Source: DATEHG01 sp035279705 (GTDB lineage Bacteria > Gemmatimonadota > Gemmatimonadetes > Gemmatimonadales > GWC2-71-9). From it: a DNA stretch of 64,000 bases. The translations under genes and the position numbers were made by a program. Where the stretch lies: assembly GCA_035279705.1 (NCBI GenBank), contig DATEHG010000111.1:51666-115665 (forward strand). The letters are read 5' to 3'. Every line of letters begins with the position of its first letter. Position 1 is the first letter of the stretch. Shown here piece by piece: positions 41,651 to 50,658 of this stretch. The notes beneath the pieces were generated by a model. That model saw only the letters and a program-made list of their open reading frames with translations. It had not been told where the DNA came from and did not search any database.

Positions 41651-44430
41651 TGAACCTCGTCGGCGCGCGCATCGCCTATCGGGCCACGGTCTACGCCTCC
41701 CGCCAGGTGGATTTCGCGGAGAACACTGTGCTCACGCCGGCGGCCGGCGCCGTGCACAGCGATCCCTTCAAGATCGCCACGCTGCCCGGGGTGAGCGGCT
41801 TCAAGCCCTACTTGGGTGTGCCCTCGATCAAGCGCGGCGAGATCGATCCGCTCACCACGCACACCACGATCGACCAGGGTTCCATCCAGGTCCTCGACGT
41901 CCGCACCAACGCCAACCGGACCAACCTCGAGCGGTGGTGCACCGCCTTCCTGGGCGACGTGGGTGGCTTCGACCAGCTCCTCGGCAACAAGGTCTACCTC
42001 GAGGAGTGCCTCGATCTCGTGGTCGATGCCCAGGGGAACTACGTCAGCGGGACCTTCAACCCGTTTTTCGTGGGACGGATCGAGGCCGAGTCGCTGGACT
42101 CGCCAGTCTGGATGGGCTTCCAGCTGATGGGGCTGGCGGCGGATCTCAATACCGATTGCTTTGCCACCCGGCCGTCGGCTTCGGTGAGCTACGCGGTCGA
42201 GCCGATCGTCCTGCCGGTGGGTCTGTCCGCCGCCTACGCGGACCAGGTGGCCGCTTCACCGCTGACAGGCACCGTCGCCGCCGCCTCCTACAGCTCGACC
42301 CCCTACCGGATCCTCACGCTCGATAGTGCGAGCCAGGGCCGCGACGATAACCTCCTGACAGCGGCCCTCCTGCAGCAGTTCGCCGGCGCGATCCAGGCCA
42401 TCGGCAACGGCACCACCCTGACGGCCGGTGTCGGGATCCGCCTGCCGCCCGGCGCGCTGCGCTGCCGCTTCTCCTGCGCCTCGCCTGCGATCAGCAACAA
42501 AGAGCTGTCGGTCATGGCGCTGTTCTGCACCAAGCGCAGGGATGGGCACTACGCCGTCGCCAAGATCGGCGTGCAGGCCCTGACCAACCTGAAGACCGGG
42601 GGCGCGCTCACCGACGACCTGTACTACCAGGCCTTCGATACCGGCACCGTGGCGGATGGGACCAGCCTGACGGGGATCACGCTCCGGCTCATCACGATGC
42701 CGGACAGCCTGACCCCCTACCAGGTGCTGCCCCGCACCAAGGGCGTCACGCTCACGCGGGAGGCGGCCGTCAGCGTGGAATCCGGTGGCGCCACCTACCT
42801 GATTGCCGAGACTCCGCTGATGACGTTCCTCGGGGATCTCGTCGCCGGCAAGTTCTCGGCCCTCTTCCAGCCGGTTGAGCTGGGGGGCACGCTGCCCGCC
42901 TCGAGCGGCACGCCGCCCGTGGTCGGGGATCCGAAATACCCCATCGCCTACGACACCTCGGGCGGCTCCAAGTGGGATGCCCTGGCCAACCCCTCTTCGG
43001 CGAAGGACGCGCTCCCCTCGGTCCGGATGATCATCCCCGAGAAGATGAAGCGGTTCGACTTCATCGAGAAACACCTGGGCCAGCCGTTCGGGATCGCCTA
43101 CCGGTTCCGCGCCGCGCTGCAGGGCGGGATCCCGGTCAGCTTGTTCGAGCCGGTGGATCTCCGGATCCCGTCGGCCGCCGCCCTGGGCTCGCCGGTCACG
43201 ATCACCGATGCCGATCTCGCGACCAGCCAGGCGCCGCAGTGGACCAAGACCCGGGACTCGGCCGTCAGCGACGTCCAGGTGGGCTGGTACACCGACACGA
43301 TCTCGAACGCCACGACGCTGAGCCAGTCGAAGGACACGATCCCGGCCATCCAGCCGTCGCTGATCAACGCGGTCAAGAACGTCGATAACATCGCGATCAG
43401 CAGCACCGTGCGCCTCGGCTCGAAGCCGCTGGCGATCGACGCGATCGGGATCCGCGGACTGACGAGCCCCACGGACACGGTGGAAGGCCGGGCCAGCGTG
43501 GCGAAAGCGCTCGCCCAGGCCAGCAAGGTGGCGCGGCGCTACCAGATCATGTTTGCCAACGGGCTGACGACGATCACCATTCGCGTCTTCCGCACGGCGA
43601 ACACGAGCGCCCTGTACCAGGGCGACTGGTGCTATCTCGGTGCCAGCATGATCCCGTCGCCCGGGACCAACAAGCGGGGCGAGACCCGGCTGTGCCTGGT
43701 CACGGGCCGCAGCGAGAGCGGGCTCTACATCGACCTCACACTGGTCGATGCTGGCAACGGCGCCGCCTGCAGCTCGCCCACGATCGGCACCCCGACCCAG
43801 ACCGCCGGCAACACATCCCACGGAATCAGTGTCGCGATCACGCTGAACGCCTCGAGCGAGCCGGTCGAGGTCGAGGTGGCGATCAAGCCGACGTCCTACG
43901 GCACCACACCGCCCGGCAACAACGACACGGCCTGGCAATTCGGGGTGCTTGCGCGCACCAGCGCCACTTACCTGGTCGACAATCTCCCGAGCGGCACCAG
44001 GGCCTTCGTGCGGGCGCGGTCGCTGCCGCTCCCGCAGGCCACTCCCCTGCCCCTGAAGCTGCCCAGCGCCTGGGTCACGCCGAGCGGGACCAAGTACGTC
44101 GACACCGCGGCGCGCGCGCAGCCCGGCACGATCACAATCACGCCCGGGACGATTCTCGCGACCTCGACCATCGTGGCCAGCTGGACCAACACCGAGGCGG
44201 ATCTCCGGCTCACGGGCACCCTGGACGGCGTGGCGCTCGACATCCTGCAGCCTGGCACCCTGAGCCTCGACCTGACCGCGCTCTCGGTGCTCTCCAGCCA
44301 CACCTACACCCTGCTCCTCTGGTACGTCGACGAGCTGGGCGGCGTGGGTCCCAGCCGGAGCCAGACCTACACCACCCCGGTGAGCTATACCGGTCCCGGC
44401 CTGTCGGCCCCGACGCTGGGGTTTGCCTGA
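41650..44430 (+). CDS. Large tail tip / receptor-interaction candidate
   Basis: 926 residues, the largest tail gene apart from the capsid fusion. The N-terminal half is mixed alpha/beta and the C-terminal 250 residues are fibronectin-type III-like strands (GISVAITLNASSEPVEVEVA onward, ending SYTGPGLSAPTLGFA). It overlaps its neighbours by 1 bp on each side. Its size and place after the tape measure suit a tip or baseplate-hub protein of the J/tail-tip type, but I see no clear J-like signature. Confidence 0.6.
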   Translation: MNLVGARIAYRATVYASRQVDFAENTVLTPAAGAVHSDPFKIATLPGVSGFKPYLGVPSIKRGEIDPLTTHTTIDQGSIQVLDVRTNANRTNLERWCTAFLGDVGGFDQLLGNKVYLEECLDLVVDAQGNYVSGTFNPFFVGRIEAESLDSPVWMGFQLMGLAADLNTDCFATRPSASVSYAVEPIVLPVGLSAAYADQVAASPLTGTVAAASYSSTPYRILTLDSASQGRDDNLLTAALLQQFAGAIQAIGNGTTLTAGVGIRLPPGALRCRFSCASPAISNKELSVMALFCTKRRDGHYAVAKIGVQALTNLKTGGALTDDLYYQAFDTGTVADGTSLTGITLRLITMPDSLTPYQVLPRTKGVTLTREAAVSVESGGATYLIAETPLMTFLGDLVAGKFSALFQPVELGGTLPASSGTPPVVGDPKYPIAYDTSGGSKWDALANPSSAKDALPSVRMIIPEKMKRFDFIEKHLGQPFGIAYRFRAALQGGIPVSLFEPVDLRIPSAAALGSPVTITDADLATSQAPQWTKTRDSAVSDVQVGWYTDTISNATTLSQSKDTIPAIQPSLINAVKNVDNIAISSTVRLGSKPLAIDAIGIRGLTSPTDTVEGRASVAKALAQASKVARRYQIMFANGLTTITIRVFRTANTSALYQGDWCYLGASMIPSPGTNKRGETRLCLVTGRSESGLYIDLTLVDAGNGAACSSPTIGTPTQTAGNTSHGISVAITLNASSEPVEVEVAIKPTSYGTTPPGNNDTAWQFGVLARTSATYLVDNLPSGTRAFVRARSLPLPQATPLPLKLPSAWVTPSGTKYVDTAARAQPGTITITPGTILATSTIVASWTNTEADLRLTGTLDGVALDILQPGTLSLDLTALSVLSSHTYTLLLWYVDELGGVGPSRSQTYTTPVSYTGPGLSAPTLGFA

Positions 44431-44711
44431 TGGCGATCACTCGCTATGGGCGCCGCCTCTCGGTCTCCGGTGTCGACGCCGGCGCAACGATCACGATCTA
44501 TCGGTCGCTCACAGGCGGAGCGTCGTTTACGACCCAAGTGGCGATCTACAGCCGGACGAACATCGGCGCCGGCGTGCTCTACTACTTCGAGGATGTGCTG
44601 CCGAATGACGGTGTCACGCGGTACTGGCGCGCGAAGGAATCGCAGAGTCCGAAGGCGGATTCGGCCTACTCAGGCACCGTCTCCGGCGCACCCGAGAACC
44701 TGGACATCTGA
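44430..44711 (+). CDS. Small virion protein, Ig/Fn3-like
   Basis: 93 residues from the ATG overlapping the previous stop: MAITRYGRRLSVSGVDAGAT, beta-rich, resembling a single fibronectin III-like unit (LPNDGVTRYWRAKESQSPKA). Probably a tail appendage. Confidence 0.5.
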   Translation: MAITRYGRRLSVSGVDAGATITIYRSLTGGASFTTQVAIYSRTNIGAGVLYYFEDVLPNDGVTRYWRAKESQSPKADSAYSGTVSGAPENLDI

Positions 44712-44713
44712 CC

Positions 44714-44962
44714 ATGCCCGATTGGATCCCGATCGTGCTCGCGGCGGTACTGGTGCCCCTGGTGGGTTGGGCGGTGGGCCTGCTGCTCCGGATCAAGGAG
44801 TTCATGGAGCGGCACGAGCACACGCTCTATGGCCCTGGCGGTCAGAACGGGCTCCGCGGTGATGTGCGCGAGCTGCGGGACAACCTGGGTGAGACGCGCG
44901 GGGAGCTGGGTGCGCTGACGGTGCGCGTCGACGGCCTCGAGCGGCGGGAGGAGCTGGCATGA
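44714..44962 (+). CDS. Small membrane protein with C-terminal coiled coil
   Basis: 82 residues: a membrane segment at about 4-25 (WIPIVLAAVLVPLVGWAVGL) then a charged helical tail (RELRDNLGETRGELGALTVR). This layout is common among phage holin-associated or XhlA-like proteins. It is followed, with a 4-bp overlap, by another membrane protein. Confidence 0.55.
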   Translation: MPDWIPIVLAAVLVPLVGWAVGLLLRIKEFMERHEHTLYGPGGQNGLRGDVRELRDNLGETRGELGALTVRVDGLERREELA

Positions 44963-45219
44963 CCGAGCTCGAGCCCGACAGCAACCCTACGCCGGTCTAC
45001 CAAGGCCTCGGGATCCTCCTGCTCCTCTGCAGCGTGGGCCTCACGGCCTACGCCTTCGTCGTCGGTCGAGCGATTGACCGCTGGACGACCGCAGTGATCG
45101 CGTTGCCGATCCTGACCACGCTCATCCTCTGGCGCCCGCGATGGGTCAAGTGGCTGATCGAGACGATCGCGGATCGTCTGCCCAACTGGATCACGAGCTA
45201 CCGGAAGCCGGGCCCATGA
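44959..45219 (+). CDS. Two-TM holin-like protein
   Basis: 86 residues with segments at about 16-36 (GLGILLLLCSVGLTAYAFVV) and 43-59 and a charged C-terminus. Size and position before a DUF5675-type gene fit a holin that would permeabilise the inner membrane at lysis. Not certain. Confidence 0.5.
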   Translation: MTELEPDSNPTPVYQGLGILLLLCSVGLTAYAFVVGRAIDRWTTAVIALPILTTLILWRPRWVKWLIETIADRLPNWITSYRKPGP

Positions 45220-45626
45220 GCGCGCTCGCCCTGCTCCGCACCGAGCAGAACGTCGGGACGTTCGGGCGGTTCGTCATCCCGGATGGGTCGACGCTGTACT
45301 CGCTCGAGCTGCCCTGGAAGAACAACGCGCCGCAGGTCAGCTGCATCCCGGCCGGCCACTACGACCTGCAGCGGCGCTACTCGAACAGCCACCACTGCGA
45401 GGTCTTCGAGATCATGGCCGTGCCGGACCGCACGGACGTCGAGATCCACTGGGGCAACTGGATCAAGGACACGCTCGGCTGCGTGCTGGTCGGTCTCGGC
45501 CGGAAGAACGACATGATCACCGATAGCAAGGCCGCGTTCGATCGCTTCATGGCTGCGATGGCCGGCGTGACGCGCGCGGAGATCGACATCACCTGGGTGC
45601 CGGGCCTGCCGGCGCTCATCACCTGA
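45216..45626 (+). CDS. DUF5675-family protein, possible lysis factor
   Basis: 136 residues. The order LYSLELPWKNNAPQVSCIPA, then HCEVFEIMAVPDRTDVEIHW and GNWIKDTLGCVLVGLGRKND, matches the DUF5675 family often found beside holin genes and reminiscent of L,D-transpeptidase-type folds (His and Cys in HWGNW...LGC). Its biochemical role is not established. It lies between two membrane proteins, so a lysis-related function is plausible. Confidence 0.7.
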   Translation: MSALALLRTEQNVGTFGRFVIPDGSTLYSLELPWKNNAPQVSCIPAGHYDLQRRYSNSHHCEVFEIMAVPDRTDVEIHWGNWIKDTLGCVLVGLGRKNDMITDSKAAFDRFMAAMAGVTRAEIDITWVPGLPALIT

Positions 45627-45637
45627 AGGAGGGTCGC

Positions 45638-45976
45638 ATGGAAGGGACGAAGCTCGCCTACTACCTCGGCGTCATCGGCGCCGTGCTGTTCAACCTCGCG
45701 GGCGCCTCGCTCGGCCTGTCCGCGGCGCTGGTCACCTGGATCGGCTTCGCCGCCGGCATGACCACGGGGCTCGGCTCCGCGCTGACCAGCGGCATCAACC
45801 CGACCAGCCACAAGATCGCCTGGCTCACGGTCATCGCTCAGGTGCTCACCGTCCTGGTGGGCTATGCCGGCCTCGTCGGGCCGACCGTGACCCACATCGC
45901 CCAGGCTGTCCTGATCGTGCTGGCCACCGCCACCGCGATCGGTCACCCGGCGCCGGTCAACCCGGCGACGCGCTGA
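45638..45976 (+). CDS. Holin-like membrane protein
   Basis: 112 residues with three hydrophobic segments (about 8-28, 32-50 and 61-101). The ATG is preceded by GAAGGAGG at 5-nt spacing, the best ribosome site in this stretch, suggesting strong expression. Size and topology suit a class I holin. Confidence 0.55.
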   Translation: MEGTKLAYYLGVIGAVLFNLAGASLGLSAALVTWIGFAAGMTTGLGSALTSGINPTSHKIAWLTVIAQVLTVLVGYAGLVGPTVTHIAQAVLIVLATATAIGHPAPVNPATR

Positions 45977-46800
45977 TGCGCCGCCTCGCGCTGACCGGCG
46001 TCTTCCGGCCGCTCACCTGGTTGCTCGCCCTGATCGCGATCGCGCTGCCGGCCTGCGGGCCGCGTGGCGCGACGCCGGCGTTCGCCGAGGTGGATCCGCC
46101 GCGGCTCAATGCCGCCGGCGACTCGGTCTACCTCACCGCGCGCTTCACCGCCGGGCCCGTCACCGATGGCCAGGGGCCGCCGAGCGGCTTCCGGCTGCAG
46201 GCCGTGCGCCTGGCGCCGACGCCCAGCCTGACCGTGCTCCAGGATCTGCCGGCGAACGCGACCAGTGGGACGATCGCGGTGCCGGTGGCCCTCACGCCGG
46301 GTGGCACCGCGAGCGGCACGATCTGCGTGATGGCGCTGCGCGCGGCCGTGGCCAGCAGCTGCGCGCCGAACCCGGCCCTGACGTGGTCCAAGACCTGGCC
46401 CGTGCTGCCGCCCAGCCCGCCCGCGAACGTGACGCTCGATCCGGTGACGATCTCGATGACGCCGGCGAGCGATACGGTGGGGATCCTCTTCGCCCTGAGT
46501 CGATCGGACTTCCTCAAGGCGCTCCAGGCGCCGGGCTGCGCCGGAGGGAACCAGGCCCTCTGTGCGGTCTCCCTGGCCGCCGCCTTTCCGGGCGGCAGCC
46601 GGGGCGTCCTGCAGGCGGGCTGCGGCTGGATGATCACCGGGACGCCGCGGGCCTACATGGCGTTCCAGGAGCCACCGACCGAGCGCGCCGCGAGCCGCTG
46701 GATGGATTGCCAGGGCCTCGGCCAGCAGATCGGCTTCGCCGGCTCCGTCGACACGGCGATCGCGCACGTGGCGTTCGCCTTCGCCCGGGCCTCGCCGTAG
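45976..46800 (+). CDS. Phage-encoded lipoprotein
   Basis: 274 residues with a lipoprotein signal peptide: basic start, hydrophobic stretch (WLLALIAIALPAC) and lipobox LPAC with Cys27. The mature part is beta-rich with several cysteines (GTICVMALR, PGCAGG, LCAVS, CGWM, MDCQG). Possible roles are lysogenic conversion or exclusion of other phages at the envelope. No homologue recognised. Overlaps the holin-like gene by 1 bp. Confidence 0.6.
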   Translation: MRRLALTGVFRPLTWLLALIAIALPACGPRGATPAFAEVDPPRLNAAGDSVYLTARFTAGPVTDGQGPPSGFRLQAVRLAPTPSLTVLQDLPANATSGTIAVPVALTPGGTASGTICVMALRAAVASSCAPNPALTWSKTWPVLPPSPPANVTLDPVTISMTPASDTVGILFALSRSDFLKALQAPGCAGGNQALCAVSLAAAFPGGSRGVLQAGCGWMITGTPRAYMAFQEPPTERAASRWMDCQGLGQQIGFAGSVDTAIAHVAFAFARASP

Positions 46801-47004
46801 ATGCACGCGCTCGCGATCGCTGAGAGCCTGAAGGCGCCCCGGTGGGTGCCGGCGGATCCGCGGCCTGATGCCACGGACGAGGCGATCGCGCGCGCCATTG
46901 ACCGCTTCCCGAAGCTCTGGGAGCAGTACCAGGACAACCCCGCGTTTGTGCCGCCCGCCGGCTGGACGCCGCCGGCAACCCTCAACGGAGTACCCCGCCC
47001 ATGA
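46801..47004 (+). CDS. Small phage protein
   Basis: 67 residues, MHALAIAESLKAPRWVPADP, Pro/Trp-rich C-terminus (AFVPPAGWTPPATLNG). Starts directly at the previous stop. Unknown. Confidence 0.45.
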   Translation: MHALAIAESLKAPRWVPADPRPDATDEAIARAIDRFPKLWEQYQDNPAFVPPAGWTPPATLNGVPRP

Positions 47005-47219
47005 AGGCCACCATCTGGACCGTCCGCGAGCACTATGCGGACTTCAAGGACCCCGCCACCGGCGTGCCGTTCACCGCCGGGATGCGGGTGCTGCAGACCG
47101 ACGAGCGGGGTGGGCCGACGACCTCGCTCTTCCGCGCCAGCGCGACGGTCACCGACCCCGCCCAGATCGAGGCCTTCCGGCAGCGGCCGGAAGAATTCGA
47201 CGTGCTCGAGGAGGGCTGA
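47001..47219 (+). CDS. Small phage protein
   Basis: 72 residues, MKATIWTVREHYADFKDPAT, compact alpha/beta, ends with acidic EEFDVLEEG. Overlaps the upstream gene by 4 bp. Unknown. Confidence 0.5.
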   Translation: MKATIWTVREHYADFKDPATGVPFTAGMRVLQTDERGGPTTSLFRASATVTDPAQIEAFRQRPEEFDVLEEG

Positions 47220-47222
47220 GCC

Positions 47223-47669
47223 ATGGCCACCATCGCCCCTGCCGCCCTCGAGGCCACGCGCCTCGAGGAGCTCACGCCCGCCGATCTGCCGGACGTCGCG
47301 GCGTATCTCCACCAGACCTACGGCGAGCTGCCCGGCCTGGCGCAGTACCGCCAGTGGATCGGCGCCCTCCGGCAGGAATGCTTCGAGCGCCGGGCCGCGG
47401 CGATGGATCCCCAGGGCCAGCTCGCCGCCTGGACCAAGGCCATGACGCGCCAGTTCGGCCCGCGCGTCCGCGTGCACGGCTTCGACTACAGCTGGCCGGC
47501 CGCGCTCGGCGTGGTGCGCTATGGCGAGGCGCCGGACCACTGGGACCGGATGCTCGGCACCGAGGCGCCGCGCTTCACCGCGGAGGACCTGCGCCGCGCG
47601 GATCGCTGGCGTCGCGAAGGCAAGCCCCCCGAGGGGGTGCAGTACCTCACGCCCGGCCAGGAGAACTGA
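47223..47669 (+). CDS. Phage protein of unknown function
   Basis: 148 residues, largely helical (TPADLPDVAAYLHQTYGELP), ending near YLTPGQEN. No motif recognised. Confidence 0.5.
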   Translation: MATIAPAALEATRLEELTPADLPDVAAYLHQTYGELPGLAQYRQWIGALRQECFERRAAAMDPQGQLAAWTKAMTRQFGPRVRVHGFDYSWPAALGVVRYGEAPDHWDRMLGTEAPRFTAEDLRRADRWRREGKPPEGVQYLTPGQEN

Positions 47670-47672
47670 GCC

Positions 47673-48113
47673 ATGTCCGCGATGTCCGATGCCCTCGAGA
47701 ACAGTCTCATCGACTTTCTCTTCCGGGCCCAGAGCTTCACCCCGCCGGCGACGTACTACGCCGCGCTCTACACCGCGGCCCCCGGCGAAACTGGCGGCGG
47801 CACAGAGGTCACCGGCGGCAGCTATGCCCGCGTCGGCATCACCGGGTCGCTCAGCGCCTGGGCGGGCACCCAGAGCGCCGGCTCGACCAGCGCCTCCAAC
47901 GGGACCAGCGGCACCACCAGCAACAACGGCGCGATCACCTTCGCCGCCCCGACCGCCAACTGGGGCGTGGTCCAGGCCGTGGGCCTGCTGACGGCGCTCA
48001 CGGTGGGCACGCTGCACTGGTATGGCTCGCTCACCGTGAGCAAGACCATCAACAACGGCGATGCCGCGCCGAGCTTTGCCGCGGCCGCGCTCTCCATCCA
48101 GATCGACAACTAG
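47673..48113 (+). CDS. Tail fibre-like protein
   Basis: 146 residues: MSDALENSLIDFLFRAQSFT at residues 4-23, then PPATYYAALYTAAPGETGGG and TEVTGGSYARVGIT, a conserved N-terminal pattern of small phage tail-fibre proteins. The centre is Ser/Thr/Asn-rich (SNGTSGTTSNNGAITFAAP). It may coat the tail or assist adsorption. Confidence 0.7.
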   Translation: MSAMSDALENSLIDFLFRAQSFTPPATYYAALYTAAPGETGGGTEVTGGSYARVGITGSLSAWAGTQSAGSTSASNGTSGTTSNNGAITFAAPTANWGVVQAVGLLTALTVGTLHWYGSLTVSKTINNGDAAPSFAAAALSIQIDN

Positions 48114-48124
48114 GAGCCCCGACC

Positions 48125-48583
48125 ATGTCTGACAGCTATTCCTACGGCACCGGCGGCGTGAGCGTGAGCTCCTCCCAGACCGGCAAGGGCATCGTGGGGA
48201 TCTCGACGCCCTCCACGGTGCGGGCGCGCGTCGCGCGCTGGCGCTTCGAGACCGACGCCGGCGCGAGCGGTGATGCGCCGGTGCTCGGCCGCCTCATGCG
48301 GACCTCGGCCGCGGGCACGGCGACGAGCCGCACGGCGCAGAAGTCCGACGACCCCGCGGCGCCCACCGCGCTCGTCACGCCCAAGGACACCTACACGGTA
48401 GATCCCACCCTGGGCGACGAGATCGATCACGTCTACCTGCCCACCACCGGCGGCGGTGTGTACGACTACACCTTCCCCGATGGCCGGCAGCCGCTGGTCC
48501 CGGTCTCGCAGGACGTGGTGATCGTCGCGGATACCGGCGGCCAGGCCCGGGTGCTCCGCGGCCGCATCTGGTGGGCGGAGTAG
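48125..48583 (+). CDS. Virion-surface protein of unknown function
   Basis: 152 residues from the ATG at 48125. Opens MSDSYSYGTGGVSVSSSQTG, beta-rich, with YVDPTL-type charged turns. Member of the fibre-like block. Confidence 0.5.
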   Translation: MSDSYSYGTGGVSVSSSQTGKGIVGISTPSTVRARVARWRFETDAGASGDAPVLGRLMRTSAAGTATSRTAQKSDDPAAPTALVTPKDTYTVDPTLGDEIDHVYLPTTGGGVYDYTFPDGRQPLVPVSQDVVIVADTGGQARVLRGRIWWAE

Positions 48584-48595
48584 TCGGCCCACCCG

Positions 48596-50287
48596 ATGCT
48601 CCGCACGACGCTCCGGCCGCACCAGCTGCGGCCCGTGTCCGTCACGTCCGACTATTACCAGTCGGACTTTCCGGGCACGGAAAACCCCGTCAGCGAGGGC
48701 GGCCGGTGGCTCGGCGGCTTCACTACCGGTAAGGCCTGGTCGGATTGCCAGACGGTCCCGGGGCAGATCTACGGGCGGCAGCAGCTCGACTGGGCCCGGA
48801 GCTATAGCGACGGCTCGGCCTACCTCACGGGCACCTGGTCTCCCGACCAGACGGTCACGGCTGTCGTCTACCAGAATGCCACGGTGCCGGCGGAGAACTG
48901 GTTCGAGGAGTCCGAGATCCGGCTCCGCGGCACTCTTACCGCCAATTCCCTCACCAGCTACGAGATCTCCTGGAAGATGCGGGGGGCCACCCCGTCGTCG
49001 GCCTACCTGATTCTGGTGCGCTGGAATGGTCCCTGGGGGAACTTCACCTACCTAAGCAACGTCAACTTCATCGGCGGGAACGGGAACGGTTCGCAGTACG
49101 CGCTGGTGGATGGGGACGTGGTCACGGGCACGGTCATCGGCAACACGATCTATGCCTGGAAGAACGGGGTGCTCCAGGCCACCGCGCTGATCACCGATAC
49201 GCCGGGCGCGGTCTTTTCGGGTGGAGCGCCCGGCATCGGCTTCAACCTCGAGGCGGCCGGCGCCGGTCATAATGCCGATTACGGCTTCCGCTCGATCGAG
49301 GCCATGGGCAGCAGCGTCTGGACGGAACTGGCCCCGATGAATCTCGTGGCCAAGGGCGGCAGCGGCGTCAACATCCTGACGAACTCGTTCGCCAGCTACT
49401 CCCTGCCGCTGGACGACACCCACAACCAGGGCGAGACCCCGGGTCGAGTGCAGACGGCCGGGACGGCGCCCGGCGGTGGCCCTTACAGCAGCGATCCGGC
49501 TGTCTGGCCTTCGGCCTCGCTGGATGTGGGCTTCGGCGGGGTGGGTAAGTCGCTTCGCATCAACTGCACCAAGGGCGTCGAGGGCGCGCCGCCGCCGCCG
49601 AACAATCCGCAGCAGTCGTGGAGCGTCAACTCGATCACCTCGGGTTCGATCCCTTGGCCGGCCGCGGGCCGGACGATCGTCATCGAGTTCCGGTTCAAGA
49701 CCAATCCGGGCGGCGGTCCGAACAGCAACGGCATGAAGTGGTGCGAGGCGTGGTTCAGCTCGGGCACCCCGCAGCGGATCCAGTTCGCGCCCAGCGGGGG
49801 CAACGGCACCACGGGCCCGCTCTGGAGCGTGGTGCTCGGCAACAACCCGGGCGGCACCGTCAACCGGACCGTGCAGCCGCGGGGGCCCTACTGGAAGCAG
49901 GTCAACGACGGGCTCGTCCGCACCTGCAAGATGCTCTATCGCCCGAACACCTCCTCGAGCTACAGCCACACCCCGGGCAGTGGCTCCACCAGCGCCACCG
50001 AACTGTACACGGGCACGAGCTCCCGCGATGGGCGCGTCGCGATCTTCATGGACGACCAGAAGATCCTCGACTACCAGCAGGCGCTGGTGGATGTGACGCC
50101 GGCAGGTGGCACGGGAGTGTGGTGCAAGCAGTGTGACGTGGACATGATCCCCGGCGTGGGGGGCAGCAACATCGCCGGCGCGGTGAATGCCCTGAAGGGA
50201 TTCCTCGAGCACGTCAACGGGGCCGACAACGACTGGTCGATCTGGTACCAGGATCTGTACATCTACCAGGTCAACGGAGCGTTCTGA
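48596..50287 (+). CDS. Large surface protein, tail fibre / adhesin candidate (lectin-like fold)
   Basis: 563 residues, beta-rich throughout. Two stretches look like concanavalin/LamG-type jelly rolls: about 60-235 (EIRLRGTLTANSLTSYEISW to DYGFRSIEAMG) and about 330-550 (RTIVIEFRFKTNPGGGPNSN to WSIWYQDLYIYQVNGAF). Such folds bind glycans, so this is a fair candidate for receptor binding. There is no signal peptide. The next gene overlaps by 1 bp. Confidence 0.6.
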   Translation: MLRTTLRPHQLRPVSVTSDYYQSDFPGTENPVSEGGRWLGGFTTGKAWSDCQTVPGQIYGRQQLDWARSYSDGSAYLTGTWSPDQTVTAVVYQNATVPAENWFEESEIRLRGTLTANSLTSYEISWKMRGATPSSAYLILVRWNGPWGNFTYLSNVNFIGGNGNGSQYALVDGDVVTGTVIGNTIYAWKNGVLQATALITDTPGAVFSGGAPGIGFNLEAAGAGHNADYGFRSIEAMGSSVWTELAPMNLVAKGGSGVNILTNSFASYSLPLDDTHNQGETPGRVQTAGTAPGGGPYSSDPAVWPSASLDVGFGGVGKSLRINCTKGVEGAPPPPNNPQQSWSVNSITSGSIPWPAAGRTIVIEFRFKTNPGGGPNSNGMKWCEAWFSSGTPQRIQFAPSGGNGTTGPLWSVVLGNNPGGTVNRTVQPRGPYWKQVNDGLVRTCKMLYRPNTSSSYSHTPGSGSTSATELYTGTSSRDGRVAIFMDDQKILDYQQALVDVTPAGGTGVWCKQCDVDMIPGVGGSNIAGAVNALKGFLEHVNGADNDWSIWYQDLYIYQVNGAF

Positions 50288-50658
50288 TGGTTACCCTGCC
50301 GATCGCTCCGTTCACCATCGGGCCCGAGCCCACCCTGCTGGCCCCCCTGATGCCGGATGCCCCCTGGCGCGCCTTCGCGGTCAAGATCGATCTCGCTCGC
50401 GTGGTCGTGGCCCATGGGGTGGCGATCACCCTGGCCTACTCCACCGACGGTGGGATGACCTGGCAGGAGTTCATGCACGCCACCATCGGGGACGGCGTGG
50501 CGGTCGACAAGCAGGGGGTGACCCACACCGTCTCCGATCTCGTGTGGTGGTACCAGGACCATGAGCCAGCGCAGGATCCCGACGGGGTTCAGCTCGGCGC
50601 GTTCGTCCGCTCGGACATGCCCGTCCTCTCGGACGGCGGCGTGCTGGTGGTGGGCTAA
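50287..50658 (+). CDS. Small virion protein
   Basis: 123 residues, MVTLPIAPFTIGPEPTLLAP, beta-rich with LAYSTDGGMTWQEF (an Asp-box-like turn) in the middle. Overlaps both neighbours by 1 bp. Unknown. Confidence 0.45.
   Translation: MVTLPIAPFTIGPEPTLLAPLMPDAPWRAFAVKIDLARVVVAHGVAITLAYSTDGGMTWQEFMHATIGDGVAVDKQGVTHTVSDLVWWYQDHEPAQDPDGVQLGAFVRSDMPVLSDGGVLVVG

Noticed and set aside
42256..44301. A 681-codon minus-strand open frame
   Set aside because: Antisense to the large tail gene; composition is that of a shadow frame.
49052..50212. A 386-codon minus-strand open frame
   Set aside because: Antisense to the lectin-like protein gene, rich in His, Arg and Ala, no motifs.
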